Shown here one piece after another: positions 15,235 through 23,108 of a DNA stretch of 64,000 nucleotides; the first letter of the stretch is position 1, and every line of letters starts with the position of its first letter. The notes under the pieces were generated by a model. The model was not told the DNA's origin. It saw only the letters and a program-made list of their open reading frames with translations, and made no database searches. A program made the position numbers and the translations under genes. The stretch comes from Acidisoma sp. PAMC 29798 (GTDB lineage Bacteria; Pseudomonadota; Alphaproteobacteria; Acetobacterales; Acetobacteraceae), in contig NZ_CP126994.1 in assembly GCF_030252425.1 (NCBI RefSeq), forward strand, positions 1,798,001 through 1,862,000, given 5' to 3'.

Positions 15235-16325
15235 GCGGTTATAAACGCGTCATCGCCTATAGTGGAGGTCGTTTCGGGCCGCATCTGCGCCAAGAGGAAG
15301 CGCGCTTCCTCTATCAGACCTTCCAGAGCCGCCATGGCGACCGGGGCACGACGCAGCACAGGGCTCTGCGCCTCGATAGCGCTCCACCCGGCGCCAAAAC
15401 AGGGGGTGGACAAGGCCTCCGAAATCGTCGCGGGAGGCAAGCGAAGCGCGGCCGCAATGGCCAAGGGATCGCCCAAACCCATCCAGACACGCCTTGCCGC
15501 ACCGCGAAGCCGCGCGCGGCGTAAGGCGGCGGCCGGTCTTTCCAGCCGATCGTCGGCCCACAGATCCTGCACCACGATGCGGCGGGCGATGGTCGCGGCC
15601 ATGCCTCCGTCGGCGCGGCCGACGACACGACCGGAAACCATGACGCGGATGGCGGGATCATGCCTGATCCGGCTGTCTCGGCGCATCAACGCCTCGATCA
15701 GGGCCCGATCCTCCCCCACCGCGACCTGCGGCAAGCCACCGATCGACCGATAGGCCGCCGTGGTCACGGCGATGCTAGCCCCCGAATGATGGGTGTGGCG
15801 CGGCCAGGGATCATCCGCGCGCGGGTCGATGATGCTGTCGATTTCGTCAAGCAAGGCCGTGTATTCGGTCTCTAAAGCATCGTCCGAGATGAGATGGGCG
15901 GGGATCGCGGCCTCATCCACCGGGTCGATCATCGCCATGCCGCAGACCGCATCATAGCCCTCGGCAAGCCAGGTGAGGTTGCGTTCCACCCAATCGCGTG
16001 GCACGCGGCCATCCGCGTCCGTGGTCAGGATCGCGCCTCCGTTGCCAAGCAACTCGGCGGCTGCGTCCATCGCGAGCAGACGCGCATGGCCCGCGCTGGC
16101 CTCGCCGCCTGTCAACACCTGTTCGACCACGTGAACCTGTGCCACGCCATACGCCATGCGGCGGACGATCTGGGCCGATCGATCGGTGCAGTTGTTCAGC
16201 AGAAGAACGATATGATCGGCCGGCTGCGTTTGACCAAGCAACGCCGCGAGACACGCACCGATATGGCTTTCCTCGTCCTTGACCGGAATGGCCACGGCGG
16301 AAGGGCTAAGTGAATGATAGGACAC
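15231..16325 (-). CDS. Family 2 glycosyltransferase
   Basis: GT-A fold glycosyltransferase of 364 residues, first gene of the four-gene operon. The N-terminus 'SAVAIPVKDEESHIGACLAA' is the usual GT2 opening. The metal-binding DXD is in 'LTTDADGRVPRDWVERN' (about 103), and an acceptor-side block 'HHSGASIAVTTAAYRSIGGL' with 'GEDRALIEALMRR' follows. No transmembrane span is evident, so it may act in the cytoplasm on a small or membrane-linked acceptor. The start is GTG at 16325. No ATG in frame gives a better N-terminus. Donor and acceptor are unknown. Confidence 0.88.
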   Translation of the reverse strand: MSYHSLSPSAVAIPVKDEESHIGACLAALLGQTQPADHIVLLLNNCTDRSAQIVRRMAYGVAQVHVVEQVLTGGEASAGHARLLAMDAAAELLGNGGAILTTDADGRVPRDWVERNLTWLAEGYDAVCGMAMIDPVDEAAIPAHLISDDALETEYTALLDEIDSIIDPRADDPWPRHTHHSGASIAVTTAAYRSIGGLPQVAVGEDRALIEALMRRDSRIRHDPAIRVMVSGRVVGRADGGMAATIARRIVVQDLWADDRLERPAAALRRARLRGAARRVWMGLGDPLAIAAALRLPPATISEALSTPCFGAGWSAIEAQSPVLRRAPVAMAALEGLIEEARFLLAQMRPETTSTIGDDAFITA

Positions 16326-16387
16326 GACATTACCGGATTTTGAGACCCGGAAATGGCGTGTCGGTCATTTCGATACAAGATGCGCAG

Positions 16388-17185
16388 TCACCGCAGACGC
16401 GTTTCCGGCCTCAACGTTTCCGCGATGTCCAGCGCCGCCTCGCTCGCGCCGCGCCCCAAAAGACGCAGCAGCCCCCTCGCCCGCTTCGGTCGCAGCCAGA
16501 CGGATTTGGCGCGGGTGCCACCGATCTCACGCAGCAGGCCATCGACATCGCCGAGGCTATCGATGAGCCCGGCCGCCAGGGCCTTGGAGCCGATCATGTA
16601 GCTGCCGTCGAATAGCGTCTCCTCCGGCGCACGCAGCCGGCCGGTCCGGCGGGTGCGCACCCAATCCTTGAAGTGACCGTGGAGGTCTTCGAGCAGGGCG
16701 CGGGTGAATTCCAAATCCTCCGGCCGCTCCGGGCTGAAAGGATCGAGCCGGCCCTTATTGGCGCCGGCGGTATAGAGCCTGCGATCGACGTCTAGCCGGC
16801 GCAGCAGCCGGTCCACGCCGAAGCCGCCGCCGATGACGCCGATGGAGCCCACGATGCTCATCGGATTGGCGCGGATCTCATCCGCTGCGCAGGCGATCCA
16901 ATAGCCGCCCGAGGCGCCGACATCGCCGATGACGGCCGTGACTTTGACGCCCGTCTCGACCGCCCGCCTGCGGATGAACTGGCCGATCAGGTCAGACTGC
17001 ACCGGGGAGCCGCCGGGGCTGTCCACCGCCAGGATGAGCCGTTTACCGCCGGTCTTGGCGAGGGCGAAGCCGCGCTCGATCAAAGGCCCGGCCGATTGCA
17101 GATTAAGAGCGCCGGCGCGGCCAGCAATGACGCCGCGCAGCTCGACGACGGGAATGGGGCGGGCACGCCAGAACAGGAGGGGCAT
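16388..17185 (-). CDS. S49 family (SppA/SohB-like) serine peptidase
   Basis: A 265-residue signal-peptide-peptidase-like enzyme. The catalytic Ser is in 'GDVGASGGYWIACAADEI' (about 95-112) and the catalytic Lys in 'TAGANKGRLDPFSPE' (about 148-162). Flanking blocks 'LAVDSPGGSPVQSDLI' and 'VGSIGVIGGGFGVDRLL' complete the family pattern. There is little N-terminal hydrophobic sequence, so membrane attachment is uncertain. This is the short, single-domain type. It begins three bases after the stop of the MscS-type channel on the same strand, suggesting one message. Confidence 0.9.
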   Translation of the reverse strand: MPLLFWRARPIPVVELRGVIAGRAGALNLQSAGPLIERGFALAKTGGKRLILAVDSPGGSPVQSDLIGQFIRRRAVETGVKVTAVIGDVGASGGYWIACAADEIRANPMSIVGSIGVIGGGFGVDRLLRRLDVDRRLYTAGANKGRLDPFSPERPEDLEFTRALLEDLHGHFKDWVRTRRTGRLRAPEETLFDGSYMIGSKALAAGLIDSLGDVDGLLREIGGTRAKSVWLRPKRARGLLRLLGRGASEAALDIAETLRPETRLR

Positions 17186-17188
17186 GGA

Positions 17189-19606
17189 TCAACTATGATC
17201 CGAAGGCGGTGGCTGGTCGATCTTGGAGGCGGTCGGCGCCGGGGTCGCCTCTGGCGGTTCAATCGTCTCAGGCTGAACAGTGTCGATGCGCACGTCCAGC
17301 GGATGCTGAAAGCTCATGATGGTGGCCGAGGGCATCATGCGAATCCCGTTCTCCTGAAACACCAGCTTGACCCGGCGATTGTATTCCCGTTGCACACCCC
17401 AGCGCGCGCCATCCGTGCAGACGATCTGTCCGGCAAGCGTCGCCGTGGTGCCGTCGATCTTATCCACGCCCCAGTATTGCAGGTCGCTGAGCATCCCGTC
17501 CCTGAAGTCCGCCTCGCCCCGCATATCGAGCGCGATCTGGCTGAGCAGCTTGCCCACCCGGTCGGTATCCTCGTCATAGGAGATGCTGACGGAGACGGAG
17601 GCATTGCCGATGCCGCGATTGGTATTGGTGACGGTCGAGACAGCGCTGAAGGGAATGAGGTGGACCGATCCATCCCCCGCCCGCAGCCTCAGGGTGCGGA
17701 TGGACAGGTTCTCGACCGTGCCGGACAGGCCGGCGGCGGTCACCCAATCTCCCACCTGCATGGCATTTTCGAGCAACAGGAAGATGCCGGTGATGAAGTC
17801 CTGCACCAGCTTCTGGGACCCGAAGCCGATGGCGACGCCGAGGATGCTGGCGCCGGCGAGCAGCGGCGCGATATTGATGCCGATCTCGCTCAGCGCCGTC
17901 AGCGCGATCACCACCAGCAGCGCGATCATCAGGGCGTTGCGCAGCAGCGGCACCACCGTGCGCAGCCGAGCGACGCGAACATGCGCGCCCTGCTGGGACA
18001 GCTCGTCCATATAGACCTGCATGACGAAGTTGATCGTCTCCCACACGATCACCGCAATGACGAGGGTCACCAGGATGGTCGCGAAGGAGCTGACCAGCCG
18101 GCCGCCGAGCGCGCCGACCGCGAACCAGGTCACGGCATCGACACCCCAGAACTGGAACAGGACCAGGAAGAAACCGACGCTCATCACGATATTGACCAGC
18201 ACGCGCAGCGGCCCGTGATAGCGGGCGGCGCGGGTGCCGATCAGCGCGTAACGGCCGTCGGTCTGGCTGACACCGAGCGCGAAAATGCGGTCCAGGGCGC
18301 CAAGGATAATGACGGAGACGATCCGGAACAGGATCAGCAGCCCCATCGTCATGAGGATGACATGGAGCGGACGGCCGAGCCCGTTCTGCACCTGGGTCGC
18401 ATAGACGATCCAGACCAGAACGATGAGGATGATCGCCTGGATATGCCAGGTGCTGGCTGCGCGGACCTTGAGGTCATGCCAGGCGCCGGGCGTGCTTCCG
18501 CTCAGCCATGCTGCGACCTGGGTGCGGCGCTTCAGCACCATGACGATGAGCATGCCATGCACGATCAGCCCCAGGAGCCGCGTGATGGTGAGCTGCATCG
18601 CCTGGTTCATGCCGCATAGAGCGCCGATCTGCGTGATGGCAGAGCCGAAGACGACGACCAAAGCGAGCCTGCGGATCCAGACGGAGAGGAAGCCGGCCGC
18701 GTCGTTGGAGACATGTACCAGCCGCAGCCTGGCGCTGGGCGAGCAGATGACGGCCCGCGCGACGGACAGAAACAGGCGGCATCCGACATAGGCATTGATG
18801 ATGGCGATGATCGCCAGGCGGGTGTTATTGCCCTGTGCCAACGGCGTCGCGAGGATCAGCGTCGCGACGGCTAGAAAGACGGCGGTCGGAAACGCGTCCA
18901 ATAAAAGCGCGAACAGAATGAACGGCAGCCGCTTCAACAGCAGCCAGCCGCTGTGCAGCGGCTTTAGTCCTATCCGGGCCCGTGGCCCGATCCGCTTCGA
19001 CGTCACTCGGGCTGGCGGCGTGGTCGCCTCGGCCTCAGCCTCCGTCTCACCTTGAACCCGCTCGCGCCCCATCCGGTCATACAGCCGGCGGGTCACGCGC
19101 CAGGCCGCGTATTCCGCCAGGAGCGAGGCCACGAGGATGATCGCCAAACGCCAGATGGCATGCAGCACGGTCTGGAGCATGCCCGGATCGCGGCTGACCT
19201 GATCCGCCCAGACCACGAATTCCTGATAGTCGATGATACTGACGGCGGTGGCACTCAGGCTGGTATCGATCTGATCGTACACGCCACCGGCACTGTCGAG
19301 CAGGTCGGAGGCGAGGCTGTCTTTCTTGAGCGCCACGGTTTTCTTGGCGGGCGCGGCGGCCGGCGTCGCAGTCGGTGCCGTGACGACCTGAACCGGAACC
19401 ACGACCCCCGATGCGGGAACAACCTTGCGCAGGCTTTGGAGCGTCGAGATTAGCTGCGCCCGCTTTTGCGGGTTCTGCAACACATCCAACAATTGCTGGG
19501 TTTCCGACGCCGTCAGCCCCGCTGCGGGGGCATCAGCCGCCCGCGCCGAGCCGAAGACGCCAAGGGCGAGACACAGAACCAGGAGAAGCGTGCGGGCAGA
19601 TCTCAT
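17189..19606 (-). CDS. Large MscS-family mechanosensitive channel
   Basis: An 805-residue member of the MscS superfamily, well above the size of E. coli MscS. Order: signal peptide (residues 1-23, cut near ARAADA), periplasmic N-domain with coiled-coil-like stretches (about 30-130), about ten hydrophobic helices (150-560), then the conserved pore and beta domain. The pore helix is in 'LLAGASILGVAIGFGSQKLV' and the beta domain continues 'DFITGIFLLLENAMQVGDWV'. A C-terminal tail after about 740 is Pro/Glu rich. Such proteins release solutes on hypo-osmotic shock. The S49 peptidase gene follows directly. Confidence 0.93.
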   Translation of the reverse strand: MRSARTLLLVLCLALGVFGSARAADAPAAGLTASETQQLLDVLQNPQKRAQLISTLQSLRKVVPASGVVVPVQVVTAPTATPAAAPAKKTVALKKDSLASDLLDSAGGVYDQIDTSLSATAVSIIDYQEFVVWADQVSRDPGMLQTVLHAIWRLAIILVASLLAEYAAWRVTRRLYDRMGRERVQGETEAEAEATTPPARVTSKRIGPRARIGLKPLHSGWLLLKRLPFILFALLLDAFPTAVFLAVATLILATPLAQGNNTRLAIIAIINAYVGCRLFLSVARAVICSPSARLRLVHVSNDAAGFLSVWIRRLALVVVFGSAITQIGALCGMNQAMQLTITRLLGLIVHGMLIVMVLKRRTQVAAWLSGSTPGAWHDLKVRAASTWHIQAIILIVLVWIVYATQVQNGLGRPLHVILMTMGLLILFRIVSVIILGALDRIFALGVSQTDGRYALIGTRAARYHGPLRVLVNIVMSVGFFLVLFQFWGVDAVTWFAVGALGGRLVSSFATILVTLVIAVIVWETINFVMQVYMDELSQQGAHVRVARLRTVVPLLRNALMIALLVVIALTALSEIGINIAPLLAGASILGVAIGFGSQKLVQDFITGIFLLLENAMQVGDWVTAAGLSGTVENLSIRTLRLRAGDGSVHLIPFSAVSTVTNTNRGIGNASVSVSISYDEDTDRVGKLLSQIALDMRGEADFRDGMLSDLQYWGVDKIDGTTATLAGQIVCTDGARWGVQREYNRRVKLVFQENGIRMMPSATIMSFQHPLDVRIDTVQPETIEPPEATPAPTASKIDQPPPSDHS

Positions 19607-19667
19607 ACCCGCTCCCCCATCACGGCGGTGCCCCCGCTGTCAACGTTTGGCACCCACCCGGTTCCAC

Positions 19668-19735
19668 GGCGGTTTACGCTTCGCTCTTCCGCCCTACGTG
19701 ATGTCGTAGGGTGGATCAGCGCAGCGCAATCCACC
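19668..19735. repeat. Palindromic repeat family B, two opposed copies
   Basis: Minus-oriented copy at 19668-19698 and plus-oriented copy at 19706-19735, separated by seven bases. The consensus is GTAGGGYGGA-NN-AGCGNAGCG followed by YAANCCRCC. Each copy can fold by itself because GGTGGAT pairs with ATCCACC. Three more copies lie at 32680 and 47401-47520. It lies between the start of the MscS gene and the end of the gamma-glutamyltransferase gene. Confidence 0.8.
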
Positions 19736-19742
19736 AAACCAC

Positions 19743-21344
19743 TCAATACCCGAGGGCGCAGCCGTCCTTACGGGGCTCGGACGCGCCGAGCAGCACGCCT
19801 TCATCCCAGTCGATCCAAATCGCCTGGGCGCCGCCGATCGGCCCGTCCGCCGGGGTGAGGCTATGGCCCCGCGCCTCCAGCCCTTCCCGGCTGGCGGCGG
19901 GCAAGGTGGCCTCGGCCTCTACCGTCGCCGTTCCGTGCGATGGGAACAGCCGCGGCAGATCGATCGCGGTCTGCGGATCGAGACCGTAATCGATCACCTT
20001 CGTCAGAAGATGGGCATGGCCCATGGCCTGAAAGTGCCCGCCCATGACGCCGAAGGGCATTTGCACGCGGTCGCCCTTCGTCAGCATGCCCGGAATGATG
20101 GTGTGCATCGGCTGGCGACCGGGCGCGAAGGTATTCGGGTGGCCTTCCTCCAGCGTGAAGCTCATGCCTCGGTTATGGAGCAGCACGCCGCTTTCAGCCG
20201 CCACGATACCGCTGCCAAAACTCGAAAAGACCGAGTTGATGAAGCTCGCGACGTTGCGATCCTTATCCACGACGGTGAGGTAAACTGTGTCGCGATGCTC
20301 GGGCCCGGCAAAGGACGGCAGTTCCGTCGCCGCCCGCTCAGGGTCGATCCGCGCCGCGAGGTCGGCGGCAAAGTCCTTCGAAAGAAGCGTGTCGATGGAG
20401 GCCGGGGACCCTTCCGCGAGGATCGCATTGCGGACGGCATAGGCGAGGCGCGCGGCCTCGATCTCCAGATGCAGGCGTGCGGGGTCGAGCGGATCGCCCT
20501 TGCCCGGAAACATCGACAGGATGTTGAGGATCAGCAGGGCGATGATGCCCTGCCCGGGCGGCGGGCATTCATGCACGTGATAGTCGCGAAACCGGGTCCG
20601 GATGGGCGTCACGTAATTGCCGCCGGCCTGGGCGAAATCGTCCAAACTATGGACGCCACCTTCGGCCTTGAGTGTGGCGACCATCTCCGCCGCGACGGCG
20701 CCCTCATAGAAGGCGCGGCGACCCTGGGCGCCGATGGCCTGCAGCGTGTTGGCGAGTTCGGGGAAATAATGGATGGTGCCGGCGGCGGGCGCGCTGCCAC
20801 CCAGCAGATAGCTCGCGCTGGCGGCGGCGCGTTCCCCCAGCAGGGTCTCGCACTCCGCCCAGTCATAAGCGACGCGCGGCGCCACGGCGAAGCCGTCCTG
20901 TGCGAAGGCGATGGCGGGTTCCAGCAGCCGTGCCAGCGGCAATGACCCGTGGTCGGCCGCCAATTGGCACCAGGCATCGACCGCGCCTGGAATGGTCACA
21001 GCATGCGGCGAATTCTCGGGGATGGCGGTGAGGCCGCGCGCACGCAGCTTCGCTGCGTCGGTCGCGGCGGGCGATCGGCCGGCGCCATTGAAGGCATGGA
21101 TGGTCGGACCGCCCTGAGGCGCATAGAGGGCGAAGCAATCCCCACCAATGCCGGTCATGCCTGGTTCGACCACGCATTGCACGGCGCAGGCGGCGATGGC
21201 GGCATCCATGGCATTACCGCCGTCCTTCAGCACCTCGATCGCGGCGAGCGTCGCCGAGGGGTGGGAGGTTGCGGCCATCCCATTCAGGCCCATCACCATC
21301 GAGCGGCGGGGCTGCTCGAAGTCGCGCGACATTCCGTCTCTCAT
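19743..21344 (-). CDS. Gamma-glutamyltransferase family protein
   Basis: N-terminal nucleophile hydrolase of 533 residues, related to gamma-glutamyltranspeptidase and cephalosporin/7-ACA acylases. The large-subunit start 'GGNAMDAAIAACAVQCVVEP' and 'GIGGDCFALY' are typical. The self-cleavage and catalytic Thr is expected in 'HRDTVYLTVVDKDRNVASF' (about 345), and 'SSFGSGIVAAESGVLLHNRG' supplies substrate-binding residues. The C-terminal block 'MPFGVMGGHFQAMGHAHLL' is also characteristic. No signal peptide is seen, so it is likely cytoplasmic, as in the shorter family members. The start could be ATG 21344 or 21332. It precedes a GST gene on the same strand (transcribed after it), which fits glutathione or thiol metabolism. 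Confidence 0.9.
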   Translation of the reverse strand: MRDGMSRDFEQPRRSMVMGLNGMAATSHPSATLAAIEVLKDGGNAMDAAIAACAVQCVVEPGMTGIGGDCFALYAPQGGPTIHAFNGAGRSPAATDAAKLRARGLTAIPENSPHAVTIPGAVDAWCQLAADHGSLPLARLLEPAIAFAQDGFAVAPRVAYDWAECETLLGERAAASASYLLGGSAPAAGTIHYFPELANTLQAIGAQGRRAFYEGAVAAEMVATLKAEGGVHSLDDFAQAGGNYVTPIRTRFRDYHVHECPPPGQGIIALLILNILSMFPGKGDPLDPARLHLEIEAARLAYAVRNAILAEGSPASIDTLLSKDFAADLAARIDPERAATELPSFAGPEHRDTVYLTVVDKDRNVASFINSVFSSFGSGIVAAESGVLLHNRGMSFTLEEGHPNTFAPGRQPMHTIIPGMLTKGDRVQMPFGVMGGHFQAMGHAHLLTKVIDYGLDPQTAIDLPRLFPSHGTATVEAEATLPAASREGLEARGHSLTPADGPIGGAQAIWIDWDEGVLLGASEPRKDGCALGY

Positions 21345-21360
21345 AATCAGGTCAGTCGCC

Positions 21361-22047
21361 TCAGGCCGGGGTTACGATATGGCGGAACATATGACCGCGG
21401 GCTTCTGAGTCCATCTCGGTTTTGAAGGCGTGGCGGTCCTTGAGGGCGGTGGCGCGGACGGCCGCCGGCCGCGCGCTGATATCATCGAACCAGCGCTTGA
21501 GATGCGGCATCGTGGCCCAGGCCTCCGGCGTGCCGAGCAGGAAGGGCACCATGCGGGACCAGCCCCACAGCGCCATGTCGACGATGGTATAGGTCTCGCC
21601 GAGCACATAGGGGCGGTCGGCGAGCCGGTCGTCGAAGATGCCGTAATGGCGCCGCGCCTCAAAGTCATAACGGCCCACAGCATATTCCTTGGGCTCGGGC
21701 GCGAAATGGCGGAAATGAACTGCCTGGCCGGAATAGGGTCCGATGCCGGTCGCGACGAACATCAGCCAAGACAGCATTTCCCCGCGCGCGACCGGCGTCT
21801 GTTCCGGCAGGAAGGTTCCGGTCTTTTCGGCGAGGTAGAGCAGGATGGCGTTGCTATCGAAGACCGTCACCTCCCCATCCTGGATCACGGGCACTTTGTT
21901 ATTGGGGTTGAGGGCGGTCAGGGCGGCAGAAAATTGCTCCCCTTTCCGGCTATCGATGGGAATCGCCTCATAGGGCAGGCCGGACTCTTCGAGAAAGAGG
22001 GCGACCTTCATCGGGTTCGGGGCAAGGTTATAGTAGAACTTGATCAT
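21361..22047 (-). CDS. Glutathione S-transferase family protein
   Basis: A 228-residue GST with an N-terminal thioredoxin-like domain ('MIKFYYNLAPNPMKVALFLE') and the glutathione-binding block 'NNKVPVIQDGEVTVFDSNAI' (about 49-68). The C-terminal helical domain contains 'DRPYVLGETYTIVDMALWGW' (about 143-162), the N-capping box of GSTs. The active residue is likely the Asn in 'NLAPNPMK', as in the YfcG/YghU-like bacterial group with disulfide-reductase activity. That subgroup assignment is tentative. It lies 16 bases upstream of the gamma-glutamyltransferase gene in the direction of transcription. Confidence 0.9.
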   Translation of the reverse strand: MIKFYYNLAPNPMKVALFLEESGLPYEAIPIDSRKGEQFSAALTALNPNNKVPVIQDGEVTVFDSNAILLYLAEKTGTFLPEQTPVARGEMLSWLMFVATGIGPYSGQAVHFRHFAPEPKEYAVGRYDFEARRHYGIFDDRLADRPYVLGETYTIVDMALWGWSRMVPFLLGTPEAWATMPHLKRWFDDISARPAAVRATALKDRHAFKTEMDSEARGHMFRHIVTPA

Positions 22048-22382
22048 GACCGCGTCCTCCGGGTTGGCCGCGTATAGGGCGCCTGCGGCCGGGCTGGAAG
22101 AGGGTGCGCTTCAGTCGTCATGCCAAAAACCTCGGGCTTGACCACCAGGCGGGGCGCTCGGAGGCCCGCACCCCTCGCCGGGTGCATCAAGTGCGCGGGG
22201 GACGATGAAAGGCCAGCTCGCGGAACTGAGATTTCTTCCGGACTAATCCGGCGTCGAACTCTTCCAGCCGTGCAAAAGGGCTGTCGGCGAATAATGAGAT
22301 GTCGAGTTGGCGTCGCCCGCCGCCAAATCGGCCTCATCAGCGGTAGAGAGCGTCACGACGGCGTCCTTGCTTCGGTCGGTCA
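22048..22382. other. Intergenic region with degenerate family A repeat
   Basis: No credible gene. From about 22116 to 22208 the sequence resembles the family A repeat: CGTCAT, then CTCGGGCTTGACC, a GC-rich palindromic middle, then GCATCAAGTGCGCG and GACGATG. The rest shows no feature I recognise. The GST promoter should lie near 22050-22110 but is not obvious. Confidence 0.5.
22116..22208. repeat. Intergenic palindromic repeat, family A (degenerate copy 2)
   Basis: Shares CGTCAT, CTCGGGCTTGACC and GCATCAAGTGCGCG with copy 1 at 4689-4758 in the same order. The right end is GACGATG instead of ATGACG, and the middle differs. Confidence 0.5.
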
Positions 22383-22679
22383 CTAGGCTGCTTCCGCCAC
22401 GCGGATTTCCAAAACCAATCCGGCCGCCGTCGTCATGTTCACTAAAGCGTCCAGAGAGAACTTCCCTAACTTACCGCGAAGAAGGTCGTTGAGGCGCGGA
22501 CGGGTGACGCCAAGCCGCGCAGCCGCTTCCTCCTGTATCAAACCCCAGGACGTCACACGATCAACCAAAGCCGCCAGAAGGGTCGCGCGGGCTTTCATGT
22601 TCGCGGCCTCGGCGGGCGTATCGGCAAGGGCGTCAAAAACATCCTCGAAGCTTTGAGACTCCATCATCATTCCATCCAT
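22383..22679 (-). CDS. HigA-like Xre antitoxin
   Basis: A 98-residue helix-turn-helix protein. The HTH lies in 'LIQEEAAARLGVTRPRLNDL' (about 47-66), followed by 'GKFSLDALVNMTTAAGLVLE', the pattern of the XRE-type antitoxins paired with Gp49-like toxins. It overlaps the upstream toxin gene by 13 bases. The order toxin then antitoxin is the usual HigBA order. Confidence 0.88.
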   Translation of the reverse strand: MDGMMMESQSFEDVFDALADTPAEAANMKARATLLAALVDRVTSWGLIQEEAAARLGVTRPRLNDLLRGKLGKFSLDALVNMTTAAGLVLEIRVAEAA

Positions 22680-22984
22680 GTTCGCAGTCTATTCGTTGCT
22701 AGCTCAAGGTCTCTTGAAGTCGTGCGCGTGGTCTTCTTCTGGAAGGCGTGAAGAACAAGCACGCGATCGGGTAGTGTGGCGAGGTAGATCACGCGAAACG
22801 TACCCGTCGCTTCATGAACCCGTATTTCACGCACACCCTGCCCGACGGTCTTCAACGGTTTCCAGTCCGAAGGGTCACGTCCCTGTTGCAGCTCTCGAAT
22901 CTGGAAACCGACCTCAGACCGCGCTTCCGGGGGGAAGTCACGCACACGGCCGAGGCTGTCACCCAGGAATGTGACGCGCTTCAT
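22667..22984 (-). CDS. HigB/Gp49-like RelE-superfamily toxin
   Basis: A 105-residue ribosome-dependent mRNA interferase candidate. Family blocks are 'VRDFPPEARSEVGFQIRELQ', 'DWKPLKTVGQGVREIRVHE' and 'FRVIYLATLPDRVLVLHAFQ' followed by 'KKTTRT', the classic phage-derived Gp49-like toxin signature. The start at ATG 22984 (MKRVTFLGDS) is chosen because the codons up to 23020 lie in a palindromic control region. Confidence 0.9.
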   Translation of the reverse strand: MKRVTFLGDSLGRVRDFPPEARSEVGFQIRELQQGRDPSDWKPLKTVGQGVREIRVHEATGTFRVIYLATLPDRVLVLHAFQKKTTRTTSRDLELATNRLRTWME

Positions 22985-22993
22985 GATGCGAAA

Positions 22994-23011
22994 TGTATCC
23001 GTTTCGATACA
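22994..23011 (-). promoter_or_regulatory. Operator-like inverted repeat before the HigBA-like pair
   Basis: Perfect inverted repeat TGTATC-CGTTTC-GATACA, ten bases upstream of the toxin ATG. Position and symmetry fit binding by the HTH antitoxin encoded downstream. Confidence 0.5.
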
Positions 23012-23108
23012 GACAGTCACGCGTTTTCGTCACAAGATCAGGCGCCTAACAGATGTAATCTCCCTGCCCGCCCTTAAATCGCGTTAACCTAGCGAGGCGG
23101 ACCAGGGC

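Noticed and set aside
17096-18619. A 507-codon plus-strand frame opposite the MscS-type gene
   Set aside because: His/Asp/Arg-rich shadow composition and no motif. The minus-strand channel gene has clear family blocks.
19425-19989. Several short frames over the family B repeat between mscS and the GGT gene
   Set aside because: Translated repeat (for example GGLRFALPPYV) with no independent support.
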